From contig NC_092562.1 in the NCBI RefSeq assembly GCF_037975245.1, forward strand, positions 23,987,554 to 24,051,553: 64,000 nucleotides of DNA. The letters are read 5' to 3'. Positions 46,433 through 59,026 of this stretch are shown here, piece after piece; within the stretch, counting starts at the first letter, position 1, and each line of letters opens with the position of its first letter. The stretch comes from Apostichopus japonicus. Its lineage: Eukaryota > Echinodermata > Holothuroidea > Aspidochirotida > Stichopodidae. Position numbers and translations under genes: made by a program. The notes beneath the pieces were generated by a model. The model ran no database searches. It saw nothing but the letters and a program-made list of their open reading frames with translations, and was not told the DNA's origin.

Positions 46433-49400
46433 GTAAGTTGGTTAGTCCGCAAGCAAGAGAAGTACGTGAATTTGCAATGGATACTCCAATAGCCTATATG
46501 TAGTTCTCAGACAGGCAGAGGATAGTTCTGCAAAAGCTGAAATATGCGGAATATATATTGTTCTATATTTAAGTTATATGCTAATGCTGAATTTGGTATC
46601 CCAATTGTTCAAATAATATAATCCTTAAGTCCTAATTTGGCCTCAATTTACAGTTAGGTCTAATTGTGGATGGCAACCATAGACAGCTATAGGCCAGTAC
46701 ATTACAAAAATTATTAACTTTGGAAGCATATTTTATGATATGGTAGGCCTAGTCTAGGCCAAACTGGGAGCAATTATAAAGTACACCCCACAACGCAAAA
46801 CACCCCTCAAATCGAGTGGCTATATGTTGAGTTTTCGAAGTCCAAAGGTGTCCCTGGAGTGGCTACTCTATAGCTCGCTGTATCGGATACTTCATCAAAT
46901 ACCATCGCAGTAAGTATTATAATGAGAACGACCCATCATTGCCCTTAATCATTTCCTACTTGTGTTAAATGTTAAGAAAATGTTCCCCACAAAAGGCTAC
47001 ATTCAGAGTATTCCCTGGAGAGTTACTACTGTACACTGCAGGCTCCGTCTGTTATACATAAAAGAGAAGTATTATTATGCAAGTTTAATTTTAAGAAAGT
47101 TGGAAAATATTTCTTAGTCCAAATTTGGTTTCCCTGGGAGTGGCTACACCAACTGCATTGGATACTTCGTCTAGTACCCAGGTGGTATTATAATGACGTT
47201 ACTCTCTGTTGTACCGTGTGAGCATTGTGTGAATGTGTGTACAATGTAGCCAGTTACACCGTGGACTTTGTGTTTGCGGGGTATTCTATAGTTGTGCCGC
47301 TAACTGGTCTCTCTAGGATCGTATATAGGCCTGAATTTAAAAATTAGCTCGATCATTAATATAATAACACCTGATCGACCTTTTTTATTCAAGAGGGTTT
47401 AATTCATATCAAATGATCGACATAATTACAGTCTTACTCACAAGTTTGATAGCATCAGTGAAAAGTTGCCATTTTATATGCCAGAATTTTTCTAGGCACT
47501 TCATATGCCTAAAACCAACTAGGCCATGGACGATGATTGTATACATCCAGAGGTTCTAAACCAGTGAGGAAGTTTGTCATTCCACTCTATCGAACAATAC
47601 TAAATGTGTTTTGGTAACATATTTTGCCTATCGGTAAGATAAGGTTGATCAGGTTTTTGGCCTTTTTCAATTGGTGTTTCTTATTCAAGTTCTTCCTAAC
47701 CCCTCTTCATTTTATTAAGAGCCTCGAGTCAATTTTGTTCAATTTCATTTGGTCAGGCAAGCCGGATAAGGTTAAGCGTAGTACGATGATTAATCCTATT
47801 GCTTTAGGTGGTTTAAATGTAACTCATATTTCTAGCTTTATCCATAGCTTGAAATGCACATGGGTAAAACGTTATGTCGGTTGCAAATACGCTCATTGGG
47901 CTAAGTTGTTTGATTTTTATCTAAGAAAATATGGCGGGTCCTTCCTTTTTCAATGTAATTTTCATAAAGATGACGTAAAAACGATGTTTTCATTGACGAA
48001 ATTTGTCATGCTTGGGCAAGTGGTAATTTCTGCGTCCCAAGTGGTTCTTATAATGAGAAGCAAATCTTATGGAATAATTCTAATATTAAAATAAATAATT
48101 TGATTACATGAGTCATGGTACGGGAAAGGTATTGTTTGTATAAAAGACCTCTTTAATGATAACAAGAAGCTATTGAGTTTTCAGCTTTTTAAGAGTAAGT
48201 TAAATTTACGTTGCTCCCTTTTACAACATTACAGTATTATTCATGCCATTCCTGCTGAATGGAAACAAGAAGTAAATAACAATCTTCATGAGAATAGGGA
48301 GGGCTAATTGTTCGGAAGGATTCATTGTTATCCGTCCTTATCACGTTATATTTACAACATTTTAATTCAAAAGTCTGTTTCTCCTCCAAGGGCAGTTTCT
48401 AAATGGAACCATATTTCTATTCTTAACGAAATACAACGGCGAAATATCTATCTTATTCCATTTAAATCTCTTAGAGAGAGTAAGCTTCAATACTTCCAGT
48501 TTCGTTTCATTCATAGAATACTTGGCACTAATTATCTTTTATATCGCATGGGGAAGGAGAAAAATCCTACACATGTGTACTTTTTGTGGAGAAAAGATGA
48601 AAGACGTGAACATATTTTCTGGGAATGTTAAGTTACTTGTAATTTCATTCTTGATGTTGAGCAGGCACTACTTGGTAGACAGTTTTGCTTTTCAAAACAA
48701 GACTTTTGTTTGGTTATAAACTTACTCTCAAACAACCTTGTAACTTTCTCATTTTTCACGTGAAATATTTCATATTTCAACAGAAAACTCTGGGTAGTAT
48801 TCCCAAGGGTATAGATTTCCTCTCTAAATTTAAGTCCTACTTACAAATTGAATATTATCTATGTAAGAATAAGCCTAATCCTCCGATCTCTCTTCAAGAA
48901 TTTAAAACTGCTATTAGTAAGAAGGATTTCATTTGCAGTTAGCCCTTTTTTATAGGGTCTCATTGCTTGTTTGGTTTCCTGTTTAGTATTTCTTCTTCGT
49001 AATGTTTGGCTTCTCAACGTTGTGCAAGTCGCGATAGTTATATTTGAATAGTATTATTGTACGTTTTGTCTCTGTGGTTGCACTGTATGTATTGATATTG
49101 TTTTGTACTATTAAAACTAAAGATAAGAAAATAATAATTTGTTAGGCAATAATTGAGTTGTATTGTAATACTAAAGAACTCACAAAATTATCATGTCTAT
49201 TTGTATAAATGTCAAATGAATCAATAAAAGAGATGAAAAAAAAAACATATTTTGCCTTTCTCTAGAGATCAATCATCGATGCTAATTACCAACTCAATAT
49301 CATATGTGAATCATATAGAAGCAGAAGTTTAAACATTATCATTGCATTATCTTAATTTTAATTTATTTGTCTCACTAAAATAATGATTTATCATAGCTTG

Positions 49401-49553
49401 AGACTCTTGCTAATGACAAAGTTACGTACTGTACATGCGTAATAATGTGATTAGTTCAGTTTTTTTTCCCAGCCACATTAACTGTAACTAAACTAAATAA
49501 AATATTGTAGACTTTCTAGTGTCACCATATTCCTTTTTTTTTTCCTTTTGCAG
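46433..49553 (+). other. Intron 1 of copy B receptor
   Basis: A 3.1-kb intron holding a 5'-truncated LINE (47630-49243) inserted in a repeat also found near 40.6 kb. At 46790-47150 there are two diverged copies of a phrase around 'tccctggagtggctac'. It ends with a long T-rich tract and TTTTGCAG. Confidence 0.7.
47630..49243 (+). mobile_element. 5'-truncated L1-type LINE with 14-bp TSD
   Basis: The insertion is bounded by the perfect 14-base duplication AACATATTTTGCCT (47616-47629 and 49244-49257). It ends in AATAAAAGAGATG plus poly(A). Plus-strand frames 47624-48094 and 48308-48631 show the C-terminal part of an L1-type ORF2. LFNFIWSGKPDKVKRSTM, GGLNVTHISSFIHSLK and WVKRYV are visible, and near the end a degraded cysteine finger (CTFCGEKM and HIFWEC in different frames). 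Stops and frameshifts interrupt it. The host repeat (..CTCTAGAGATCAA..) is intact near 40630, confirming the empty site. Confidence 0.93.
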
Positions 49554-49883
49554 CCCATTCATTTGCCAATATCGCAGTCTTACTGAACAGTCCACTCATA
49601 AGTGACAGCCTTGATTCGACTATAACAGTTTTCAAATTTAGTAATCAGAGTGTGCAGTTTGATAAAGCCGAGTTCCAGGGTGGCCGACTTTCAGATCAAA
49701 GATTGATGCTCACTGGAAATGATCCTGCTCATTATGGCACCATAGAAGAAGATCATTCTTCAGCAAAGTTGATCATGGAAACAGATCTCCCTGTAAGTCA
49801 GAAAGTTGGTATCTACACCATAGCAATATCTGAAGGTTCAGAGACCCAACAGCTGCTGCGTGTGGTACTACTAAATCAAGACG
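49554..49883 (+). CDS. Tie-like: Tie-like receptor copy B, exon 2 (Ig1-like)
   Basis: A 110-codon exon, phase 1-1, with a TTTTGCAG acceptor and GTAAGT donor. It reads AHSFANIAVLLNSPLISD, continues through LSDQRLMLTGNDPAHYG and ends VGIYTIAISEGSETQQ, then LLRVVLLNQDG. Alternating beta-strand-like segments and a GxYT motif suggest an Ig-like domain that lacks the usual cysteine pair. It occupies the place of the N-terminal Ig region of Tie receptors. The open frame begins upstream in the intron, so the acceptor decides the start. Confidence 0.75.
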
Positions 49884-51343
49884 GTAAGTTTGGAATCCCA
49901 GCAGGCAATGGTAAAGTACAGTAGCTTTAATAAGATTGGCTGTTCTTGGGATTATTGTTTAACTTTCTACTGGTTTTATCCAGGTTTTCTGCAGCAGGAC
50001 TGGAACACAGTTTGTAGTTGTATGATGTGTGCGACTAGAAAAAATCCTTTAAACTGATTTAGACAGTGTCTTCAAACAATGCTCCTCGCTAATAAAAGAA
50101 TTAACATAGGCTTAGGAAAGTGGGGTTTGGTGGGGGAGGGAGGTAGGCACATGGTAAGCTTCACCTGATTTTCAACTTGGTGGATGCAGGAATTTTGGAT
50201 GCACTCCACAGCAGTGTTAGATAATTCAGTTATTCAGCCATTCAATAATAATTTAAAAATCTGTCAAATTTTAGACTTGTTGGCCCCTTCAACAACAAGT
50301 GCCCCTTCAATTTTGATTAAAAGTCAAATTTGTTGAAAATATAAGTACAATTTGGATGCAACACAGAAATTTTTCTAAACTTCCTCATGAAATTCTGAAA
50401 AAAATGAACAATCAATATTTCAAGATAAATTGCCTAAATTTTGAGGAAATAGTCCAAACTTCACTTGATAAACAAGTTGAACTTTGGGCATCAGAAGCCA
50501 AAGATCTGTTAAAAAAGTACCTCTAACCAGTTGTTACGAAGTATAACCTGTTCAATACAGTAAATCAAATTGAAAAGGTTTCAGCCAGACGTAGCATAGA
50601 AATGTTGAAACTTTGAAAAGGAAATTTAATTTGGAGAGAATAGAGAATAGATGAACTGCAAATTATGAATTATTGAAGATGAATAGTGCAGCGTGACCGT
50701 TTTATGATCTTTCAAATGATCAAAGGTAGTTTTGGCCAATATGAATGCAATAGGAAAGTGAATATGAATAATACAGTTGGAAGTTCCTAAGTTTGTAATA
50801 TACATAAGTGAATGATTGAATTTTTGTTTTCATGCAATTTCCCTGTAGTGCCGAGATATGTATTAAAATTGTGCCCTTTTGAATTTGGAGAGCGTTGTAG
50901 TCAAATGGCTATTAAAGGCAACGAAGTTTGCGATCTAAGGGATTGCAGGTTTAAGTCCAGCTTGCCAGATATGAGTCCTTGGACAAGGCACTTTAGCTCC
51001 ATTGCCTCTCTTCACCCAGGTGTGCCAATGGGGATTTGTGTGGTAACTTGTAAACTAGGTGGTGTGCCGACTTGTGGTTGCACCCTATGGAACTTCCCCT
51101 GAGGGGGACTAATGTTTGAATTGTGAACACTTGGGTGAGTGGGTGCGTGAGACAAATGACCAATGACCAGCAGTTAACTGTTGTAAGATCATGTGAAAGG
51201 CCTTGCCCCCATACAAGACTATAAACCTATATAACCTTGAACTTTAACCTTGAAACCCTGAAAATAGAATGAAAATAGTATGTCCAAAATTTAATATATA
51301 TCTTGTTAGTAGTTCTATATCTTAAATTTTTCTTTAACTTTAG
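49884..51343 (+). other. Intron 2 of copy B receptor
   Basis: Homologous to 1-1486 of copy A from about 50047 onward. It contains the shared SINE at 50885-51245. No exon. Confidence 0.75.
50885..51245 (+). repeat. tRNA-derived SINE, copy B orthologue
   Basis: The same element as at 1024-1390. It contains GGACAAGGCACTTTAGCTCC and CACCCAGGTGTGCCAATGGG. Confidence 0.6.
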
Positions 51344-51610
51344 CACCTATCACCCCAGTTGAGTACTCTACAGTAGTGGTACGTGGTGATAATGCCCAAG
51401 TTTCTGTGTCAACATCAGAAGAGGAGTCAACCCTGAGATGGCGCAGGGTTGGACGTTTCTGTAGATCAGCATTGGATGACTGTACATGTTCTGGAACTAC
51501 TTCATGCACTGTTCCAACTTCCGAGCTCTCAGACTCATTTGTAATGGAATCTTTCCAAAGTGGAGGATACAGTAATAGCAATCTTGCTATAATGAACGTT
51601 ATTATCAGAG
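51344..51610 (+). CDS. Tie-like: Tie-like receptor copy B, exon 3 (Ig2-like)
   Basis: An 89-codon exon, phase 1-1, with a TTTAG acceptor and GTAAGT donor. VVVRGDNAQVSVS aligns with the KGDNVNISF strand of Tie2 Ig2. STLRWRRVGRFC carries the core tryptophan, and SNLAIMNVIIRG leads directly into the EGF1 cysteine, as in Tie2. Three extra cysteines (DDCTCSGTTSC) are a local feature. Tie2 Ig2 is the main angiopoietin contact. Of the 38 base differences from copy A, 28 fall in codons that change the residue. Confidence 0.82.
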
Positions 51611-54600
51611 GTAAGTTTTGCTCGACGGTTGATTTCTTTCATTAAAAAACGTCAAACAAATCACTTTCTGTTAACAATGTTTTGACACAACTTTTTGGAG
51701 TAATATACAGATGAACCTTTCTGAAATAGGTTGTGAGCTCTGAACTTGTGTCTTAATTGAGTATACCTTAAACATTTTCATCTATTCAAGAGTTTCTGTT
51801 GTTTTTCAAAATCCATATTGGTTACAAATAATTAAATCTGTTTGAACCCCTACCTTCATCTTTGCATCCTGGCTACATGGACATTTGCTGCGTTCTGCAT
51901 AGAGTTAAGACCCTCCAGCTTACACATCACACCTGATTGCCTTAGTCTACTTCCATCTTTGCATACTGGCTACATGGACATTTGCTGCAGTCTGCATGAG
52001 GTTTAGACCCTCCAGCTATCACATCAAATTTCAAATGTTACTGCATATATTATTTTCAAAAGCATTCTTGCAGTCTATTTCCAAGTAAGTATGAACCTGT
52101 CAGATTAATGTTTACATCAATGCTAGATCTGTATGTGATGGTGCTCTGCAATAAGTCTAGAGTTTATCCGCTGCTTACCGAAAGGAAAGAAGGGTGCAAC
52201 TCCAAGAGAGGAAATAGTACAGAGAAAATGTGATGGTACCTGATATCATGACACAGCGCGAATGGTCTAAAAATGAACAACTGCAGATACACAGATACAG
52301 TACATTACGTGGAACAGACACTGTAGCTTTAGCTGATACATTAGTATACTAGTACATTTGTTGTGTGTGGTAGCCCTCATTCAAAATCTGTTGAAATATT
52401 TGAAAACCTCGTTTGTATTAAAGATATATACATTTGTGGCTTTGATAAGCCAATGATGGCTTCTTCGTGAAATGAGTTTAAGATATAGTCAATCTTTGAT
52501 GGATTTTGATTGGTTTTGAAGCTATTTTCATGATTTCTAATGCTTAGATGAGTGATTAGGACAATGTTGATCGTGTCTGTAAATCTTTCGTGTTGTGGCA
52601 GACATAACCCACAGTACTGTAACCAGTAGCATACATGTGTCTTTTAACACACAGGTTACTGCAGGGAGCTGCTACTTCTCCCTGGATCATGCACCGCTGC
52701 TAATTTATAACAATGACTGATAATAACAATGACTGTTTATAACAATGACTGTTTATAACAATGAAAGAGATTCTTCCATGGCAGACAAAGTGACACCTAT
52801 ATATATTGAAAGGAAAAATATGATCCCACGCTTTTAGATATGTTATCCTCATCTAAATATATTTTTTTTCCAAACTCAAGATATGGTCAATCGAATGTAC
52901 TCCTTTGACTGCCTTAAGGTAGTCTGTACCCCAAGTTATAGCACGCGATTATTGCTAGAAGTTTTCAAGAAGGTATATACTTTCCTGGAGGTCTAAACTC
53001 TCCAAATTGTTCTCATACAGTTTTAAGGAGCACACAAGATGACTGTATGTCCCAGTGAGGAAATCGTCCTTGAAGGTTGTAAAAAAGACAGTTTAAGAAC
53101 TTTGCCCAAAATCTAGCATATTTGGGGCCAGTACAGCATACCCTTGAACCTTTGATTCTTCTCTGGAGTGGAATTGCAGCACAACACTATAGGGGGTCTG
53201 TGACGTCATAATGGCAAATTGTTTGCAAAGACATTAATACTTTCCTGTTATTATATGTTCTTGTTGATTTATCCTACAATCATATAAAACTGTAAATCTT
53301 TGCTCAGTTGTCAACGTTTTCTGTATTTCAAATTTCATAAAATTTTCGTTCTGTCTTGTAGAAATTTTTACAATTCCTCTTTCAATAAACGAGTTATGGT
53401 TAAATAAGACAAGAACATTTTCAGCCTCGACAAGCATTCACTCAGATGCTGTTGCCAGATGCCTTTCGCAATAAAAAATACCACAACAATTGGCAAAATT
53501 CCATATGACATGCCATGAGGATGTGGTTTTGAACTATGTGATCTATATGTGCAGAAAGATTCCAGTATTGCTACAAAGCCACTGCATTAGTCTATTTATT
53601 TCAGTAAGGTTTTCAACTGTATCATGCCAGGCTGTTTCAATCAGGCTTACAATTATTGCTTATACTTTGTCTTCATTAGAATTTAGTTATAATATTGTCG
53701 TACATGTATTTTGGATTGCGGACGAAATGTGTTGGGAAGAATTACTTATATCCGCAGTAGGCCTATGTCTAATATATTGGGAGTATTGCCAGAAAACAGT
53801 TCTTGAAAAATTCTCATCGAGATTCATGGCACTAAGATGAATTTTATGTCATTCCAGGCAAAAGAAATTAATGCCGTCTGAAAACTACGTTGACATAACA
53901 ATAATTTACAGCCATCTGAAAATTACATTGACACAAAAATATGCTAATTGAAGAGGAAAATAGTTAGGAATATTGACAGAGAATTTTCAAATCCAAAATC
54001 ATTTAATATTTGCAGTTCTGTGTTCCAAAGTGATAGTTCTTGAAAAGCGAATCTATACCCTAGGAACGGGTTTCCGACTAATTTTAACCTGTACACATGC
54101 AGACTAGGCTATTAGAATGTAAATGTTAAGGAGCAATATTATTTATTATTAACTTCTTTGCATATTTATAGATAATGTTCAATGAATACCTAAATTATTT
54201 ATTTCTTTCCTTGAGTTCAATACTAGTCCATAGTTAAATCGTCATCACAAAGTAACTCATATGTTAAGTTTGCTTGTCAGTCAATTGTTTTACATCGTCA
54301 AGTTGTGAAGCATTTAGTCCAAACTGTGGAAAATTTGCCTTTTAAAAGTCACATGTGTGTTATTACTACTATGAAATGTAATGACTCCATCAGTTACCGA
54401 CACTCGACTGCATTCTTTTGGTGAACAAATCTAGAAGATTGTCGTATAGTAGTTTGGTTAATTTTGCAATCCTATATTAAGAAATACCTAAAAGCATCCG
54501 GGAGGGGGGGGGGGGGACTGAGCAGACTCAATAATTGCTTTAAATAAATCAATTAGAATTTTAATCCCTACTGTACATCGGTGTCACAGTTTCTTGTTCA

Positions 54601-57600
54601 TAAACATCAAGTAAACATCAAGCAGTTTTGAACTAACCGATTAACAGCCATCTTGTTTGATGTTTGATGTTTTTTTTATAAGAAAGCCGCAAGTTTGAAA
54701 CAGCTTGGAGGAGAGATGGGAGGGTAAAAGGAGGAAATGTATCAACTTTATTGGTATTGTCTATATTTTAAAATAAACGATATTATGATATTGTATATCA
54801 GAACACATATGGAGAAGGTGGGATTGACACAGGTTAAAAATGGACGTATGTAAATTTCCAAGCCAGTCTATGTATTTGATATATGCAGTGAACATATACT
54901 GTGAGTGAAAGTCAATTCCTATTGATTTCATAAAATATTGCAAATGACTGAAAGTAGAGCTAATCTTTAAAGAACGTATGCCGGTAGCTAGACCATCACA
55001 TACTCGGGCATATTATGTGGTATGATGCTTCATATTGCATTAATTGTAGGTTGATGATAAATTGGGGAAACCTAATTCATACTTCAAACTCAAGTAGTGC
55101 ATTCTTTCATTAATAGTAAACAAATGTCCATTAAAGGGCGTGAAGACTCGCCCACAAAGATACGTCTCATGCCGGTAATCTGACCTAGTTTCGAATGAGG
55201 TGTAACAGAAGTGTTAGACACCACCATCGATCCCAGAAAATACACACACAGCTTGCTACCGTCTGTAATTAGACACTAGTGTACAGTCAATACATACAGC
55301 TACGGTCAATACCCACGACACAGTGTACATAGCAACGATGGACATTTCAGGTCTAGATAAAAGATAACAAGGTATCATGTTTCATTACTGTCTGCATTTT
55401 GTAGCGACAAGAAAAAAACTTCACTTGCAAGCAACGGAAAGTTAGCTTTTCCAGAGGGTGGCACGCGATATGGGGCGAGTCTTCAATGCCTTTAAGCATT
55501 CATCAGGTGTCAGTATATTACACATCATGTTAATATTTTTGAGGCACTTTTTGTTTACTTCCTGTTGGCCAATTTTATATTCATTAGTACAACTGTACCT
55601 TAAGGCATACCTGCAACCCCCCCCCCCCCAAAAAAAAAAGAAAAAAAACATTGCGATGCATGATGATCATACAGCTCTTACTATGAATTTTATACTTACA
55701 ACATTAAACCTTACATTGTCACAAATGGAAGAATTTCACCCAGTGGAAGTCAGGCACCCTGCCTTGAGAGGTATTAAATGGCCATTTAAAGTGGGGTTTT
55801 GAAAATCGGGAAAGTCAGTGGAGCAGGTGACTATATTATCCAGTATCCCATTACAGAATTGCTATACGTAATGTTCTAAATACAAGTGTAAAGATGTTTA
55901 GTATAGTTTTCTACACGATAACTATAGCATTCAATGATAGGAAACAGTTATAGCCTTCAAATAGATGTCAAAACTTGGAACCTTTGGTGGTTATTATTGC
56001 AACATGTTTTCCAATTAGAATTTTTGGAATTAAAACATACGGATAATTGTTGAAATATGGTTCAAGACTGCAAGTAACAGAAGAAACAAAAGCCAGGAGA
56101 AAAACTGTGACTTTTAGTTGACAATTAATTAGTGTATGTACGCTAAGATTCTAAATAAACACAGTTACCCTGACAACCATGCAGTCCCACTATTTAGATG
56201 TCAATGGCACAGTTGGATGATGTTATTTACAACTTTTCATGTAATGATGGTTCACCCTTCCACTATGCCATATAAAAAATACAAATTGCAGGGTGGTGTT
56301 TACAGTACTGCACACTTTCGGGTGGATGGAATGCAATACTTTACAGTTAATAATAGTTATTGTGAGCTCTATGAGCACCTTAAATTCTCACCAATATTGT
56401 GTTACACCAGCTAGTGCTTAGTGCTAATATTTAAGCTTACATTTCTACCAAGGTAGTGCTACCCCAGCTAGAGCTCTGTGCTATCGATTGGAATGGGAGC
56501 GAATGCACATCCCTTGCCGGGTTATCCTCTGAACAATTATCGAAAAATACAAGGCTTGAAATAGGCTGGCGTTCATCCAGGATCTAACACTGATAGTGTC
56601 TTAAATAAGCTACTGTAAGCTCACTGATACTTAGGTGTCTTAACCAAAAATTTAAATAAACTAGAGCAGGTTTTGTATGCAAATCCATCATGATATTATT
56701 TTAAAAGAGACATAATTCAGAAGCTTCAAAACTGTTTGCTGACATAAAGTTTGGATAAAATCCAAATTATATATACTGTGTATTTAGACTGCAATTACTG
56801 TGAATTGAGCATGCAGTTGGGAGGCTCAATGTCATGGTTACCATGTGGAGTATATACGAAGTTGCCTTGATACTGTGGTGATACGTAAACCCAGCTTGCA
56901 TGCATACTTAGCCATGATATAGACATGCAGGCGCCTGATTGTTGAATTTATACCTGGATGCTGTATCCATGGGTACATATCCTACAGGACATCATTTCCT
57001 GTTTTCTGTGGGCCATTCAATATCCGTTTCAGTATTATATATGACATGCAGCTTGTTTCAACTTAATTCACATAACAATGGTATGTACAACTAATATATA
57101 CATACATGTAATACATCACATTTATATAGGGTTTTGTTTAAAGTCTGGTTTAACCGTTTTATTATACTTATTGGTGTACTATTTTACAAAATTTGACCTA
57201 TATATAGCTGTCTTGCTGATTGCATGATAAATGTTATACATAAATACAAAATGGCCAGAAACAATATCTAGGTATGTAGATATTTTATTAATTATAAATT
57301 ACAAAAAAAGGCCAAGAATTCCACAATATTTGCCACTTGTTAAAAAATGCCCGGGTGCATGAAATGTCTACTGGCCAATGTAATTTGTTCCCACTTTCCA
57401 TCTTTGTGGAATTGATATCAAGTTTAAGCAACATTCCTTTGCACTGGCAGAAAAATGCCACTGCACATAAAACATTCTAGTGTAATCATGGAGGTAAAAA
57501 CAGACCTCCATGGTGTAATTGACTATATATGTGAAAATGCGGAATGCGAGTGGCTCCCCTTTAACCCAACCCACCCGCACCCCCATCTACTCAAAGTAGT

Positions 57601-58894
57601 CCACTCCCTCTTCTCATAGTAGTACATGGTTATACAGATTACCCATTCGTACAGTAGCTTAAAGTGTACTCTATGTATTGGTAAATATTGGATAGCTCAG
57701 TTGGTTAGAGGACCTGTAAGCGTGCAAGGCATTAGTTTAAATCTAGCTGTATGCATGTTCAAGGCAATGAATTAATTTCTTTACTATTTCAAATGTTGTG
57801 CTTGTATTTTCCATGACAGTTTAATGTTGTACATATATGTAAGGTGGTTTGATTTTTTTGGGGGGGGGGGAGGGAGGGGTTACATGTATTAAGCACAGTG
57901 TATTGCTCATGATACATTAAAATGAGCTTCCTAGCTCTGTGAGCTTAACTGTCAGGATAATCTAATGAAGTATAATTAACCTAGGATTGTCCAAGCTCAG
58001 GTTCATTAACATATCCCCTTCCTCCCCAATGATGGCAAAAACCTATTAGCTATACGCACATTGGCGTGAAGCTCGCTTGAGTCATATGAGGACTGGGTGT
58101 GGGGGGTAGAGGGGCAGGACAATTATGTCACATGATGTCAAGTGAAATCTTATTTATTTTTGTTAAGGAAATGTAATGATGAAAATAAGAACACCTTATT
58201 TCCGTTGCCCTCTGATTCATCCCAGCCCAGAGACTGTATAGGGGCCCTAGTGACCTAGCTGCCTCTTGCCAAGCTTTAGCTGTACAACTTTTGTGCATAG
58301 TTTCCATGGTAACGATGAAGTGTGCAAAAAGTGTGCTTTAATGATGACCTGTTTACAGTAACAGTAATTATTGTTGTAATTTGCTGCATTTGTTGTACAT
58401 ATCATTTAGTTAATTATGCAGATGAGCTCTTTGAAATTGACTTTCAAATTTATCCTCTTTATGTGAATAAATAAAGTTTCGTTACTTTCACTGCATTATG
58501 GTTAGCACCAACTATAAAGTAAATGTGTCCATATCTTTTACTAAAGATTTACTTGTCATTGTAGAATATTCCAAGCATTAGTTGCCAAGTGAACGATACC
58601 TACATGACTGGACATTGAAACTTAAAAGTTTCATATATAGTATCTGTAACTTATTCTGAATTAACCTGTCACCTCGCTCACAAGCGCCCTCACTTTGCAG
58701 GTACCTACATGACAATATATACTCCCTGGTGTGTTGTCCCCCAGCAAAATATAACACCATGATCGACAACCGAAAAGTTCTTCCTAACATGCAAGCGTAC
58801 TCCACGTGCACTACTTTATTGTGTATTTGCAGGCAAATGCAGGTCCAGGTCACCTTGTATTTAATTGTATCCTCTTCTTTTAATGTTATTCCAG
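51611..58894 (+). other. Intron 3 of copy B receptor
   Basis: A 7.3-kb intron. Blocks not shared with copy A are 52450-53870 (which includes three copies of a 19-base AT-rich unit near 52705), 54377-55612 and 57590-58010. The last contains a degraded tRNA-like SINE near 57690. No exon is recognised. The open frame at 53490-53840 lies wholly in an inserted block and shows no family features. Confidence 0.65.
57690..57770 (+). repeat. Degraded tRNA-derived SINE head
   Basis: A box A-like GGATAGCTCAGTTGGTTAGA and a degraded box B AGTTTAAATC. It lies in a block absent from copy A. Confidence 0.55.
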
Positions 58895-59026
58895 AGTGTG
58901 ATGTTAACCACTGGGGAACCAACTGTGCTGAAGAATGTCCTCGTTGCTTCAATGGAGGTATTTGTTCTGATAAGCATGGTACTTGCATATGCCCTCCTGG
59001 ATTTAGTGGCCGACACTGTGAAACCG
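58895..59026 (+). CDS. Tie-like: Tie-like receptor copy B, EGF1 exon
   Basis: A 44-codon exon, phase 1-1, with a TTCCAG acceptor and GTAAGA donor. ECDVNHWGTNCAEEC is followed by CFNGGIC and CICPPGFSGRHCE. Spacing and sequence match the first Tie2 EGF repeat closely, and this exon is my strongest evidence for the family. In Tie receptors the EGF modules form a rigid head with Ig1 and Ig2. Confidence 0.88.

Noticed and set aside
53490-53840. 116-codon plus-strand open frame
   Set aside because: Lies in a block present only in copy B intron, with no recognisable domain and no splice support.
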